From: Dermatophagoides farinae
Lineage: Eukaryota; Arthropoda; Arachnida; Sarcoptiformes; Pyroglyphidae
DNA: 64,000 nucleotides
Direction: 5' to 3'
NCBI RefSeq assembly: GCF_024713945.1
Contig: NC_134685.1
Coordinates: forward strand, 1,550,001-1,614,000
The notes beneath the pieces were generated by a model. That model was given only the letters and a program-made list of their open reading frames with translations. It ran no database searches and was not told where the DNA came from. Position 1 is the stretch's first letter. Each line of letters begins with the position of its first letter. This document shows positions 24,534 to 39,286 of this stretch, one piece after another. Both the position numbers and the translations under genes were made by a program.

Positions 24534-27500
24534 TCATTTAACAACATTACGTTCCAAATAAATTTTCGTTCGATTCAATTCATTACGAATTTTCACCAAT
24601 CTTGTTTCGGTTGAATCAAACAATGATGAAAATAATAACAAATCGTTGTTATAGCCAGATATTAGATCCAATGCTTTGGAAGCGAAAAATTGTCTTTGAT
24701 CGAAAAAAATTGAATTAAAAAAAAAATTAGCCACAAAAAACAACAACATACAACACACATACCTATCAATAGAATTCATATGGCAATTATCCAATTGATT
24801 AATCAAATAGATTAAAATGTCCAATAAATTGATTGGATCCAATGTGATACCGCCAGTAGATTTATAATTGATTCGTGATTTATAAATCTTGTGATAAATT
24901 TCAAACAAATTAATTAATGGAATTTTTAATGTCAACAATGTTTCCACTAGCCAATATGGTTCATATGTTTGATTTTGATTAGCTATTGATGATGGTGATG
25001 ATGATTCCAGTATGGTGATTATCAATTCTATAGAGAAAAAAAAAGAATTTAAAATAAAATTTCAAAATTCAATTATCAGCTGCTACCTAGTGGAAAAAAT
25101 TTCTCTGTATTCAGATAAAGAGCACCCAATTCTTTGATTTTATTACGCAACAATGTTTGCCGTGTTTGTGAATCAGCCAAACGAACTGAACATAATTCCA
25201 TATCCAGAATATTACGCCAAATATTTTCAATTAAACTAATATCATCATGACCGGCACAATATAATATTTTCAATTGACATTCATAAAGTTGAAATGGTTC
25301 AGCAAAATCCTGATATAATGATGTTACATTCAATAAACGTTGATTAAGCATCTGTATAGCTTCTTCATATCTTGATGGTTTTATTTTTTCCAATGTATTC
25401 AACAATTGCATCTGTATACGTGCTACTTCGATTTTTTCTTCCAACATATGTAGAAATTCACCAGCCGAACCATATGAACTATTCGTAATTAGACGTGCAT
25501 CTAAACTTTTCATACAAACAATAGCACGGCTTAAATATTCAATCCGTTTATATAATGGTATTTCAGTAGAATTTTGTTCCGCTAATTTTGCCAATATTTG
25601 TGCTGCAGCATTAAAATGGCCATTACGTTCATAATAAAGCCAAAGAAAATCCATTAATGCAATTGAATCATTAATTTCCGATGTTTTCTCCTTTAAATAT
25701 GCTTCTAGATATGGTGATTTAATTTCCAATAATTTATCCATCTGATTATGTTCATAAAGCCAATTATAAAGTGTATAATGAAATAATTCATCATTCGATT
25801 GTGTTGCCATACGTAGAATGGTCAATGCAGATTGTTTAGCTTCATCAGGATTAGGATAATCCACCATTGATAATTTTGTTGCCGATGATGATGATGATGA
25901 TGATGACGATGATGATGATCGTGGACTAAGCAATGATTTACTTTGTTGTACAAGACGACCATATACATCTAATAATAGCCGATAACATTCGATACGAGAA
26001 TCATAGACATTTTTCACTTGTAAATCGGCATCCATTTTATCTCGATTTTTATAATAATGTAATGCTAAACTTTGTGGATCACGTTGTTGTCCAGTATTAA
26101 GACAAATATCAACAATAGCTTCATACCAATTAATCGATTGAAATAGATCACAAATGGCTTGTAGATTGATTCTTGGACCAATTTTTTTACATAATTTCAA
26201 TGCATTATCTAATAAAATTTTACGATCATTTTCATTGGTATATGATTTAGATTTCAATACCATTTCATGTACTTTGGCATGTAAAGCATTTTCATTTTTA
26301 TAAATAGATGGACATACATCCTGTAGACGTCGATTAATAATATCAGTTGTTGAATGATCTTCAATAAATCGTTGTACCAATGCACTGGCCAATAATGTTG
26401 TCATTTCATTACCATAAACTGTTAATTCTTTAAAATTCATATTTGATAATTGATTCTGTTTATCTGTGGTCAAATTGGCAACAATCACATGGAATTGATG
26501 TATGCATAATAATTTCCATAGATTCAATACTTCAAGACAATGTTCAATCAATTTGAATAGACCAAACAATAGATTACGTTCAAACATTTGTTGTTGATCA
26601 TTGATAGCGAATGATGTTGATGATGATGAATTCAAATATTTATCCGATTCTATTTCTGTGAATTTCATATTTTTCTTCAGAAAACTATATAAAGATGTTA
26701 AACGAAGTAGATATACTTTAATTTCATCTACCGATATATTACTGGTAAGTAATTCTTTTGGTCCTTCTGGTGTTTGTTTTTGATTTATTGAAATTGCTTT
26801 CAAATTCCATATAGGTCGAATGATACGTGAAAAATAAATGAAAAGACCACGACATTTTCCCGAACAATTTTGCAATGGAAAATGAGCTTGTTGTGATTGT
26901 TGTTGTTGTTGCTGATGCTGTTGTGGTGGTGGTGATAGTGATGATAATGGTGTTTGTTGTTGATTCATATCAAAACGATTCATTAGATTCGTCTTATACG
27001 GACTATCATATGGACGTACAGGACTTGGTAATTGATCTTGATGTCCAACACCTGGACTTATTGTCATCAATGGACTGGCCAAAGGAGTCGATATGAATGG
27101 TGTTGATGTTTGTATATTCGATTGATGTATTGGATGTTGTGTTGAATTTAACATTTCAGATCCATAATGAAAAAATGCCGATGTTGCCCATTCAATTAAT
27201 TTTTCTTCACCAGTTGGTTGTGAATCACAGGCCAATATCAAAGCAAATACACAGGCATTCGATTGAAATGAACCACTATGTAGATGAAAAAATGATTTAA
27301 CCGCATCATTATCGTAGCCTTGATTTTCCATCAACAATTGTTTCAACTGGTCAACTAAACGTGGTTTATAGCCAACAATTACGCCCTGTGCGGTTAGGAA
27401 AACAAATTTTTGTGGCATTTCAATATGCTGTGTAACGATGGCCGGTGTTTCTAATGCAAATGTTTTATTCTTAAAGAATAAACTTTGATATGGTTTATAT

Positions 27501-29215
27501 TCAACAATCTGTGGTTCTTCAGCCATTGACCAGATTCTTGTTTTCAATGGTATAATCGTATATAATTCACTTAATTCATTTCGAAATGCAAATGAATCCG
27601 AACTTAATGTCCATAATGTATCTTTGTTATCAGTTTGATATGAAATGAAAATAAAATTTCCTTTCTTATAATGAGTTTGTTGTACGGCTGTTGGCCGATG
27701 TTGACCACATGAGGCTGCGAAACCAGGTGGTAACCGAATATGTAATAATGTTAAACCGAATGGTCGTTGTTCCGGTGTATTCAATGATGTCGTAGTGAAA
27801 TAAAGTCGAACACCAGTTTTTGTAACGGCAACTAAATTTATATAAATTGATTCACATTCTTCCATTGAATTAATCGATACGATTGATTTGAAATTCATTT
27901 CATCGATAGCAGATGCTGCAGCGATCGCTTCACGTGTTATGGATGTAAGTGATTTTTGTACAACACGTTGAGCCGATTTACCATCAATGCCAAGATCGAA
28001 TACTTCGATATCACCTTCTTCATTCAATGTATATAGTATATTACGTGTTTTATCAATTTGAATCTGTATAATGGGTACTTGTTTATAGTTTTTCAATATT
28101 TTAGGCACCAAAAACGATAAATAACTAGCTGAATGATTAATTTTATGGCAACTTTTTCCACCAAACCAACCATTATCAGCTTGATAATGAATTTCATAAA
28201 GTGATCCATCATTACCACCGAAAAATATTCGACCATCATCAGTAGATTGAATAACTTTCACTTCAACATTATCCGTTGGTAATGTAAATAATGGATCAGG
28301 CATAACCAACAAATCTCCCTGATCACCATCAGGATTATTCACATCACCACTGAAAGTGATGCCCAACAAAATGATTTCGGTAAATGTAACCAATACGAGA
28401 ATGTATTTGATGTGTGATTTAAGAACACCTTGTTTGGGTTTCACCAATTCTACTTTGATTATCATACGTGAAAGAGCATCATAATAGGCAACATCGGTAC
28501 CGGTATCATACTTCCATAGATAAACATTTGTATCGATAGCCAGCCAAGCACGTCCAATATTGGCAAAGATACCCATTTCACATCGTTGAACCATTTCTTT
28601 TTTAATGAATGAAAAAAATATATGATTAAACAATAAGAAACTAAGGTTAACACAACAATAAAAAAAAACTTACGACCAAATTGTTCAATCAAAAGTTTAG
28701 GCAATGGAATTGTTTTAAGACCAACAAATTGTGAAAGTGTTTTCAATGAATTACCATATTCTTCAAGATTTGGATAATCAAAATCTCGTCGTCCAGATAT
28801 CGATACGAATCCTATTGGAATTTTATAATTAAAAATTCATTATTATAAACAACCTGAAGAAATCATCAAATAACATTGTTCATAAGTTACCGGGTGAAAC
28901 TTTTAATAATTCATTTAATTGTGGAAAAAAAGAATCAGCTTGTAAGAATGAATCCACATAATTGGTGATAATATCTAAATTATGACCAGCCGATATTGTT
29001 TCGGCTAACGGTGATGACGATGTCATCATCATCATGTTCATCATTTTCATCGAATCATCGGCTATTGGCGGTGGCTGTGATTGTGATTGTGGATGATGAT
29101 GATGATGGGGTGATTGTATTGTAGCATTACCGCCTGTAATAATACTTGCACCAATGCCGGTATTATTATCAACATCATAATCTAAAGCAACAGTCGGCAT
29201 TGAATCCAATAGCAT
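24534..29215 (-). CDS. NUP155: Nuclear pore complex protein Nup155
   Basis: A scaffold nucleoporin of the inner ring. Five exons fit: 28891-29215, 28674-28811, 25087-28596, 24763-25027 and 24534-24693, total 1465 residues (human 1391), phases consistent. Exon 1 has a histidine- and methionine-rich insert, then ends with the start of the conserved region. Exons 2 to 3 join as LLIEQFG-QMVQRCEMGIF, followed by IGRAWLAIDTNVYLWKYD, PDPLFTLPTDN and INHSASYLSFLVP, the N-terminal seven-bladed beta-propeller. The rest is the helical solenoid (AAAQILAKLAEQNSTEIPLY, LARLITNSSYG-type stretches), with serine- and glutamine-rich insertions in disordered loops. The gene is divergent from DIMT1. Part of exon 3 (HIKYILVLVTFTEIILLGI) is hydrophobic, but it is a propeller strand region rather than a membrane segment. 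Confidence 0.95.
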
Positions 29216-29589
29216 AATTTATTTAGCAAATAAGCAAACAAACAAAAAAATCAACTATACATCCACTGTAATGTGTACTATTCAATGACAATGATAATGA
29301 GGAGGATGATGATGATGATGATGATCACGATGCAGACACACAAAACTGCATTATAATGATGATTTGATGAAACCGCGAATGAAGAAAAAAAAACGGCTAC
29401 CAAAAAAAAAAAAAAAAATGTGGAATCATATGAGATACATTCAAAATAAACGTAACGCATTCATTCATGCCACGTGATTTGTCATTTACGTGTGTGTGTG
29501 TGAAACATTCTACGAAAAGAATTCTTTTTCAGATTTTCTCAAATTCTGTTCGAATTATTCAGTGAATTCAAAAAGAACAAAAAAAAAAA
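29216..29589. promoter_or_regulatory. Shared NUP155/DIMT1 divergent promoter region
   Basis: The two start codons are 374 bp apart on opposite strands, so both promoters must lie here. It contains ATG repeats and two A runs; no TATA box or recognised core motif is clear. Confidence 0.5.
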
Positions 29590-30593
<1,004 letters not shown>

Positions 30594-30653
30594 TGTAGAA
30601 GTGAAGATTTGCTTTTTTTTGTTGTTTTATTTTGTTTTGTTGCTCGATTTAGT

Positions 30654-32236
30654 TTAATCAAGATTTTTAAGAAAATTTTCGATCGCTTTAATCAATGATC
30701 TTGGATATGTTGTTGTTGTTGTTGTTGTTGCCCTTCTTCTTGGTGTTGTTGTTGCACGTTTCAAAATCATCATTGAATGTGGACGTTGTTGTTGTTGTTG
30801 TTGTTGTTTGATCGAATCATATATTCTCGACATTGGTCGAAGATTTTTTTTCCATATTAATATTGATGGTGATTGATCCTGTTGTTGTTGTTTCCATGCT
30901 TTACGAATGTTCTTGTTGTTGTTGTTGTTGTTGTTGTTCCTATTCTCTTCATTATCTATTTTAGTTGTATTTGTACGAATTGTCCCCGTTTCATCATGAT
31001 GATAATTATAATTGTCCTCTATTAATTTTTTTCTTTGTACACGATGATGTTGATGATGATGATAATTTCGGCCATCGATCTTAAGATTTTTAATATTCTC
31101 AATAATTGTCGATGTTTGTTCTTTTGGATCATTGATCATCATCGTTGAATAACAACGATGGGAATTATCATTGTCATCATCATTATCATTTTTGTTATTT
31201 ATAATAAATTTTTTCTTTTCATCTGCTGCTGCTGCTGCTGCGGCTGCGGCTGCCATCAATATCATTGATGGTGTTTTTAGTGATTCAATCTTTTTACCAC
31301 TACTACCTGTGGTTTTCATTAGTTTTTTTTGTTTCATTGATGTTGACCAATCCTTATTATCCTTATTATTATTATTATTATTATTCAAACATTTATTGGT
31401 CGTTTGTGGCGGTGATGGTGATTTTGGCGATTGTTCCATAGTTGTTGTTGTTGTTGGTAAAGGTTTCTGATATCTAAATCTACGACTAGAATAGATAATT
31501 AAATTGGATAAATTCAAATTATTTTCTACAATCATACACTTACTCTCGGGTACGAGGAAGATTTATTGTTCGTTTTCGTCTTGTTTTTACAATTGCATCA
31601 GTTTTTTCCATCGATTTTATCGCTGATAATAATGGTTCATCAAAATCTTTGGCTGGAAATAGTGTTGTTGTTGTTTTTGATTTGATTTTAGTCAAAACTT
31701 TTGTTTTTGATCGTTTTTTAAATAAGATATCTGGTGGTCGTTTTGATTCCGGATTCGCAACGACAGGAGAAAGAGGAGTAGGTGGTACTGGTGGTGTTGG
31801 TACTGGTGGCGGTGGTGATGGTGATGGTGTAGCAGTGAAAATTTTTTCAATATCCAATAAAACCTGCTGTTTAAGCCATAAATCCGATGGATACAATACT
31901 GAGGGTATATGTTTGACAATTTTATTATTATTATGATGATGATGATAATGATGATTCTTGAAATTATCTAAAATCAAGGATTTTAACATGAAAAACACAT
32001 GTGAAGCATTTAAAACAAAACAAAAAAAAAAATTAAAAGGAAAATTCCCAAGAAAAGAAAATAAAATAAACAAACTTACTTGATAAATGATGATCATTTT
32101 TAAGGTTATTGAACGAATTAGATGAAGGTGGCAATTGATGCTGCTGCTGATGCTGTTGTTGTTGTTGACCATAGTTTTGTTCATCATGATGATGATCAAT
32201 ATCACTATAATCATCATTATCATCATGACGTTCCAT
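30654..32236 (-). CDS. Unrecognised low-complexity protein A (orphan pair member)
   Basis: I do not recognise this gene. Three exons fit: 32080-32236, 31544-31967 and 30654-31485, 470 residues, phases consistent. The protein is hydrophilic, rich in His, Gln, Asn and Ser, with no signal peptide or membrane segment. Two short segments look constrained: KHIPSVLYPSDLWLKQQ with LLDIEKIF (about residues 70-96), and the last 17 residues, YPRSLIKAIENFLKNLD, an amphipathic helix. Basic patches (KKRSKTKVLTKIKSK, KTRRKRTINLPR) suggest a nuclear or nucleic-acid-binding role, which is a guess. The gene at 41310-42287 shares both segments and a phase-2 splice site before the last exon. The third exon is longer here because of poly-Asn, poly-Gln and poly-Ala insertions. 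Confidence 0.7.
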
Positions 32237-33532
32237 AACCAACAACAAATACAAAAACACAAGTGATTATCTGTGTGCGTTCGCGAATTGAATTCCAACA
32301 ATGAAACCATATGAAATCACAGAGCATTTTATTTCCAAAAAAAAAAAAAAACAAGATCTGGTAATTGATAATCGAATTTTTTTTTCATAAAGAATAAGAA
32401 TTAATTAATTAGCGAATGAAATAATTATAATCAATTTAATGTTACAAGGTTACTGTTTTTTTTTATTGCATGAACGAGTTAAATTCTATTTATAGCAATC
32501 AATTTATCAATGATCAATGATGATGAAAATCGAATCAAGAAATCAAATACAATTCTTGCTGTTGTTGTTGTTGTTGTTGTACATTTTTTTTTTTTGCAAA
32601 TCGAACGATTAAATTTTTGTGTCAATCGATCATATTATCGATAATCAGTGTATGTGTGTGTGTTTTTTTTTGTCAGTTTTTTCCGATGAAATATTTTGAA
32701 CAAAAAAAAAAATTTCCAATAAAAAATTAGAATTTGATAAGATTTTTCTAATTATAGAATTATCATCAATATGTGCGTGTCTGAATTATGACATGTGAAG
32801 AATTATTTTTATTTATAATTTTATTTTTATGATGATGATCGATTTATGTTAGATTTGAAATTGACCTTGTCATTATGAATTCCGTCATCATTCAATCATC
32901 ACACATTATGATTTCTCCCAAAATCAAAATCAAAAAAAAAAAAATTCTCATTGCGAATCTGATTATCATCATCAAGAATAATAATCAGAGATGTCAAAAA
33001 GTCGGTGAAAAAGTGATGGGGGATGCAATCGATTGTGACGACCACGATGATGATGATTACGCCAAATGATTGATCAGATTTATTTGGATGATGATGAAAA
33101 AATAAAAAAAAATAAAAAAATGGAATCAAATATTCCATTGAATGATAAAATGCAATATATAATTGATATATGTAGTAAAAATAGTAAAAAAAAACATCAA
33201 ACGCCTCGAAGGCCACAAATTATTCTCATTTGCACATTTTCAATCGATTGAGATGAAGGCAAAACAGAAAAGAAAAAGACGAAGAAGAGTATGTATGTTT
33301 TTTTAACGAATCCTTATATTTTGAAAAAGGAGAATAAAAAGCTCGATCAAATGTTTGCATGAAAAACATTTTTTTCAAATTTTCCTAATTTGTTTTTTCA
33401 CCTGTTTTGTCGAAATTTTTAATTTAAAAAAATACTATCGATTATCGACCGTCAACCATCGATTCGATGATTCGAATTTCTGTATTTTTCTCTCTCTCTC
33501 TAGTTCGATTGTTTTCATTGATTGAATTAAAA
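32237..33532. other. Intergenic, between orphan gene A and the secreted protein gene
   Basis: No recognised gene. Two small plus-strand frames (32875-33069 and 33066-33251) contain charged, non-repetitive stretches such as KMQYIIDICSKN, but have no homology or splice support that I can name. The left part is the presumed promoter of orphan gene A. Confidence 0.5.
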
Positions 33533-34457
33533 ATGATCAACAAATCATTATTTTGGATAATAAATTTATTATTATTATCATTGCTAATCACATTGATTGC
33601 CATGAATTCGGTGTATGCGGAATCACGTTATCTATTGAAAAATCGAACAAATTGTACGGAAAATAATCTGAAACAGATTGAATTGAAAGTTGCAAAAATG
33701 ATGCCAATTGGAACATTTGCAAGAAAATTGCCAGAAAATTTCAATCAAGCTAAAGGATTTTGCAAGTAAGTTGTTTGTATGTGGGTCAAGTAATTTTTAT
33801 TTCATTTTCTAAAAACAAAAAAAAAATTTCAGAGAATCAATTCGTTTGGTACGTGAAACGGAACAATTTTTTCTTCATTGTTATAAAAAAGAAATGGTCG
33901 ATCTGGCCAAAATTATCATCTATACATTGAAACAGAATATTAAACTTTATTGTCGTAAAAATACAAAACGTTTGGCAAAATTATTAACAGTGGCACCGTG
34001 TGTTAATAAACACATTAATCGTGCTGATCATTGTATTGGAAATTTTATGAATCAAACAAAACAATTGGTTGGTTTCAAAAATGATAAAGATAAAATTAAA
34101 TATGCTTGCTGGTAAGTTGATATTAGAATGAATTTGATTTCAATTCCAATATTAATTGATTTATTATCCATTTTTTTTCTTAGTAATTATGTTGAAGGAA
34201 TGAAATGTGCACGTGTTGTACTCGACGATGTTGTCTGTTCGGAAGAGAATAATGATGAATTAATTATGGATTCTATACGCGGTTTAACCGGTAATTTTGT
34301 CAATTTTGTTTGTGGTGATTTTGATGAAACAACCACATTGTGTGATCAACTTGGGCCACAGCCACCATTGGATAAACCGATCACTAAACAATATTATACG
34401 CCAATTTTTTTGCTTGTCGATCTTATGGAATCGATGAAAAGTTTTCAAAGTCTTTGA
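33533..34457 (+). CDS. Secreted cysteine-rich protein, family uncertain
   Basis: Three exons fit: 33533-33765, 33833-34111 and 34184-34457 (phases 2 and 2), giving 261 residues. The N terminus is a clear signal peptide: a hydrophobic run of leucines and isoleucines ending near NSVYAES. The mature protein has twelve cysteines spread over predicted helices (CTENN, GFCKES, LHCYKK, LYCRKN, APCVNK, DHCIGN, YACCNY, MKCARV, VCSEE, FVCGDF, TLCDQL) and two potential N-glycosylation sites (NRTNCT, NQTK). The pattern recalls arthropod and nematode secreted all-helical cysteine families (27-kDa haemolymph glycoprotein or DUF19 type), but I cannot assign it firmly. The C-terminal 35 residues have no cysteine. 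Conserved splice phase and the signal peptide argue for a real gene. Confidence 0.82.
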
Positions 34458-35008
34458 TCCAAAATTAATAATAATAAAATTCATTCATTCATTTGTTGTT
34501 TATTTTATAGAAAAAATGTTTGCAAATAAAAATTTTTTCCACCAAAAAAAAAAAAAAGATAAATTTCCGCTATGTCATATTTGTATGACCGCGGCCAGAA
34601 AAAAAAATTAGGGTAAAAAAAAATTTGACCGTTGCCGAAATTAAAAAAAAAAATACGCAATCTGGTATCGGGTCACATTCACACATGAATACATGAATGA
34701 AAGGCGGAGCCATTCATTGCTCATCATCATTTGATGGCTTGTTGCGCCAGCTGCGAACCTTTTTTTTTTTGGCAGCTGTTGCTGCTGCTGCTGCTGCTGC
34801 TTGCTGTCACCCAAATATCAAACCGAAATGTCCAACAATCCCGACACATTTACACACACACACACACATATGTTGACAATTTTATCCCGACGTACAAGAT
34901 AAAATGTGAATCATTGTTTGCCTGTCTTTTTTGTGTGTGTGGACAATTTTTTTTTATTGAAATCTAAAGGTCTAATCTAAAATTATTCTGTGATAAATAC
35001 TAAAAATA
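34458..35008. other. Intergenic between the secreted protein gene and DEPDC1
   Basis: Short gap holding AATAAA signals just after the secreted gene stop (about 34472 and 34524), a CTG run near 34775 and a CA run near 34855. A leucine-rich open frame here is a repeat translation. The right end is the DEPDC1 5' flank. Confidence 0.6.
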
Positions 35009-37617
35009 ATGACAACGACGACGACGACGACAATGACAACCGAATCCAATCATAAATTTCGAGATCTCAACAATTCCAGAATGTCTTCATCAGCATCATC
35101 ATCATCATTGTTGAATGATCAATTCAAAGCAACCAAAATGGTGAGTCTAATCAAAAGTTGTTTTTTTTTTTTGGTTTTGTTGAAACAAAAAAAAAAAAAA
35201 AAAAAAATCCCCACTACAGTGGAACGATGTATTACATGCATTTTATTTGGGCATCGAATTGAAAAAACATCGTAGACAATTGAAATCATATGCAGATTGT
35301 TTTACAGCATCCGATGCTATTACGTGGCTTAAACAATATCTTAAAAATCAACAACGTTTTAATGGAAATAAAATTACAAGGTAATTGATTGATTTTTTTT
35401 TTGTTTTATTTTGATGATGATTTTTTTTTCGTCAATCAATTAGATTTCAAGCATTGAATTTATTACGTAAATACTATGAATCGAACATTATTGAACATGT
35501 CATCATGAATGGTGAAATGAAAGAAATCAAAGATAATAATGATCTATATCGATTTACGGCGAATGAAAATTTTTCATTTTTAATACGAAAAAATAATGAT
35601 GATGATCCAGTGGATGAAAATAGTAAAGAATCATCATCATCATCAACAAAATTAAAATTTGAATTAGATGTTCGTGAAAAAATTGATATTTATAAACAAA
35701 TTATTTGGTCTGAATTGAATCGATTGTGGCCATCAATTGTTGATGACAATCATGATATCAAATTGCAAACAATAGATGGTCAAATTGTATTGAATAATGT
35801 TACTCGTGTCAATACAAATGGTATTGTACAGTTGACAGATAAAAATGAAGATTTACCACCATGGATAATGTCGGCAATGAAATGTTTAGCAAATTGTAAG
35901 TCAATATAATCTATTTTTGTTTTTATGATTTAAAATTAAATTATCAAATAATAATTATGATTAGGGCCAAAAGCAACAGGCAGTGCTAATTGTCTGCCAA
36001 AATATCCTGGATTCGAATCCGATGTATTCAAATTGATTCGTGAATATTTTACAAATATGGAACAACCGATTATTCCATCATCATATTATTCAGTTTTCAT
36101 TCATGTTCATCGCTTATATTTATCGAAATCTCATTTGAAAATCAATAATGGTCATACTAAACATATTAATGATGATCTAGGTTTACCAGCTAATTGTGTA
36201 TATGAAACTATATTTTCAAGTAAAGAACCTGTTACTAAAATTGTTCCTATCGATGAATTATCAGCTGTTTTTCCCAGTTTTCTGCATTATTTTCGTCAAC
36301 AACAACAACAACAACAACATTCGAATCCAAATTCGTTTGTATCATCACCATTATCCAGTTCATCAATCAATCAATTTACTAGTAATACATTTAGAGCTCT
36401 GTCGACAATACCGAGAAAAAGTCGAAATAATAAAAATTGTTTCACAACGACGACAACAACAACACCAAACACAACTGATGATCGACAAAAATTTGAAAGT
36501 CCACCTGAAAATGGTGAATATATGTTCAATAAAACGTTTGATGATGATTGTTCATCCAAACGACAATTTTATTCATTACAAAGACGTAAAAGTGATAAAA
36601 TAAGTTCTCAGCTATTGAATGAAATGGAAACGGAAATGGAATCTATTGATCATCAAAATCATTATGAACTTTTACAATTGTTACTAATTTTATTGCCAAA
36701 TGTAAATCGACGATATCTACAGCTATTGATACGGCTATTTGCACGTATTCTGTCCAATAAGGAAATTTGTTTACTTACCAATGATTCATTAACATTGAAA
36801 GAACATGTATGTAAAACATGGAATTTTTTTTTAAAATTATATTCAATTTAAATTTCAATTTCACAAATAACAAAATTTCCAACAGATTGTAACCATATTC
36901 ACTCGTTGTATATTGCGGCCAGAAAAGGAACGAGATTTTGATGAATTACAATCGAAAGAATTTGTCACTTTTCTAATTGATGAATGTTGGGATATATTTC
37001 GAATCCCCCGAAAATTTCATCAAGAAATTGATAAATTAATGGTAAGTTTGCATGTGTGTGTGTGTTTGTGATTCATAAAAATAAAAAAATCTAATCTAAT
37101 CATGTTTAACATTAGAAAAACAAATTGAATGAAAAACAAAATGATGATCAATCATCAAATGATTATTGTCATAAAATATCGAATGAAGAATATGAATTAC
37201 AACGTGATGCATTATCCGATATGGCATTAAGTGATCTATTACAAAGTATAATGCGTGATGATACACTAAGTGAACGTGATAAACTTAAATGGATTAAACA
37301 GGTAATAAAAAAAATTATCCAAATTTCATCAAATTTAATTGATTTTTTTTTATGAACAGTTCAAAATGTATCATCCAGATGTATATGATGTTTATTTTAC
37401 CAATTGTAATGTATTATCGGCTGCCGAAAAACAACAACAACAATGTGATGGTAAACAAAAAACTACAACAGGAAAAAGAAATCGAATCCACCGATCAACT
37501 ATATCATCGCCACCATCATCATCTCATCATCATCATCGTATTCATTCAATCGATACATTGAAACATGATACAAATCGTTTATTTAAACGTTTTTTTTCAC
37601 TAAAGATTGTAAAATAA
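35009..37617 (+). CDS. DEPDC1: DEP and RhoGAP-like domain protein (DEPDC1 family)
   Basis: Seven exons fit with consistent phases: 35009-35140, 35220-35380, 35444-35895, 35965-36806, 36886-37041, 37116-37301 and 37360-37617; 728 residues. The DEP domain runs over exons 2-3 (ATKMWNDVLHAFYLGIELKK, CFTASDAITWL, LNLLRKYYESNIIEHV, LYRFTANE). The RhoGAP-like domain spans exons 3-4 (LPPWIMSAMKCLANWPK, KYPGFESDVFKLIREYF), and its second half (LLILLPNVNRRYLQLLIRLF, IVTIFTRCIL) runs into exon 5 after a low-complexity insert. The C terminus has the family's Lys-rich motif (KLKWIKQFKMYHPDVYDVYF). Vertebrate DEPDC1A/B act in mitosis and Rho signalling, and their RhoGAP fold lacks the catalytic arginine; I see no clear arginine finger here either. 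The start gives a threonine-rich N terminus; a later ATG at about 35081 is possible. Confidence 0.92.
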
Positions 37618-39286
37618 ATAAAAATAAGATATTATATTCAAAACACAACAAAAACACCCTGTAAAGAATCGAATCTAACAATTTGACAAGTGAAGCAAAT
37701 ATCAATTGGGAATTCACATTTGAGAATCCACTAGAGTTACTGAATTGCCCAAGAAGATGTCTATTTTCATGGATGACAAAATAGCAGTAGTTGATTTTTT
37801 CCTATATAGACCCAATAATGATGCCTGTGTGATTTATATTTATATTTATTTTCATTCGAATCGTCGAATATTTTATTTCACTCCCTATCACCACTCTTTC
37901 TTATTTTTCTTCTATTTTTTTTTAATTTTATTTCTTTTCTTTTCTTTTTTTTGTCTGTTTGTTTGATTATCATTTTCATAGTCAATTCAACTCGATTCAT
38001 CATTGTCATCACAAGTAAGCAAACAAACACACACTTACGCAAGACCCTATAGAATATCAAAATCACGAATATTTTTTTTTTTTTTTTTGTTGAAAAGTTT
38101 TTACTGCCGTGTATAGAGAGAGAGAGAAAGAAAGAATTGATTTCATATATTAGATGGATGGATTCTGCGCCCGAAAAGAAAATAACCCTAAAACCCATCA
38201 TCATCATACTATACAATGGGTACCATATATGTGATGGCACCATTTTTTTTCTGGGTTAATAATTCTGTATATACGATTATTTATAAATGAATGGATAAAT
38301 TTTAACATTTTGATTACCACATCTGTATCATGAATGACCCAACCAACCAAACAACTATATATAGACAAATATGCGAACAACAACGAAAATTCTTGGGCAG
38401 TCAAAGTGTTAAACCAAAAAAAAAGAGAATTAATATTGAAACAATTATGATTTTGCCTCTTTGGCTCCCTGTTTACAAACACTTTTATTCTTTGTTTTGT
38501 GTGTATTTTGTTCATACACAACTACGAATATTCTTGTTCAACGACTACAACGCCGATTCTATTGAAAGTTGTCGTCGTTGTTGTTGTTGTTATAAAAGCT
38601 CAAATGAAAATAGAGCAAATAGATTCACACACATACCATACAACACGCATAGTGAGTAGATCAGTGAACAGAATCGACAGAATGAACGTTCTTTATTTCT
38701 TTCTTGGGTTTTATATTGTGAATTTTGGTGTGTGTGTGTATGTCGTCATTATCATTACCATTTTAATATTTTTGTTTGTCGTATTCTGTGATCATCATCA
38801 TTCTTGTCATTCCGTTACATTTTTTTTTCAAAGTGATCGAGAAAAGTCATTGAGACAATTGTGTGTGTGTGATAATAACTGGGGTATAAACACACACACA
38901 CACACACACACACTATATACACACAAACACACACACACACATATAAAGTAATTATAAACGGATTCTTTACATTCATCTAAATTAAATTTGTCTGTTTTTT
39001 TTTTGTTTTGTTTTGACATTGACAAATAGTGAAAAAAAATTTTTTTTTGCTTCAATCCGAAATCCATTTTATTAGCAAAAAAAAAAAGAAATCCCCACTT
39101 TATCTCAATTATTTCTTATCAGCATCCTTTTTTTTTGATGCCATCCAGTCTTGACATGACTTGATCCAGGAACAAACAACAAAATAATCAACAACAACGT
39201 GAGCGCAACAACAACAACAAAAAAAAAATTTCAAAACATCAAGTGAGATTCAATTCAATTTGATCAGATAATTTTGTTGCCAAAAG
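37618..39286. other. Intergenic between DEPDC1 and the Ly6 gene
   Basis: Mostly repeats: TTC/TTTTC tracts near 37900, CA microsatellites near 38890-38940, and poly-T. Only the short minus-strand candidate exon at 39109-39159 stands out. Confidence 0.5.
39068..39159 (-). CDS. Candidate orphan terminal exon with poly(A) signal
   Basis: On the minus strand a T-rich tract and an AG at 39161-39160 are followed by 17 codons (39159-39109) reading SCQDWMASKKKDADKK and a stop, with AATAAA 36 bases further on (39073-39068). It looks like the last exon of a small lysine-tailed protein, but I found no upstream exon for it between here and 41.3 kb. It could be chance or a small gene whose other exons are hidden. 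Shown as a candidate only. Confidence 0.25.

Noticed and set aside
26875-27300. Plus-strand open frames opposite NUP155 exon 3
   Set aside because: Shadows of a conserved coding exon; valine and aspartate runs reflect the polyglutamine repeat on the other strand.
38330-38951. Plus-strand frames between DEPDC1 and the Ly6 gene
   Set aside because: They cross CA and GTT repeats, show no conserved motif and have no splice partner.
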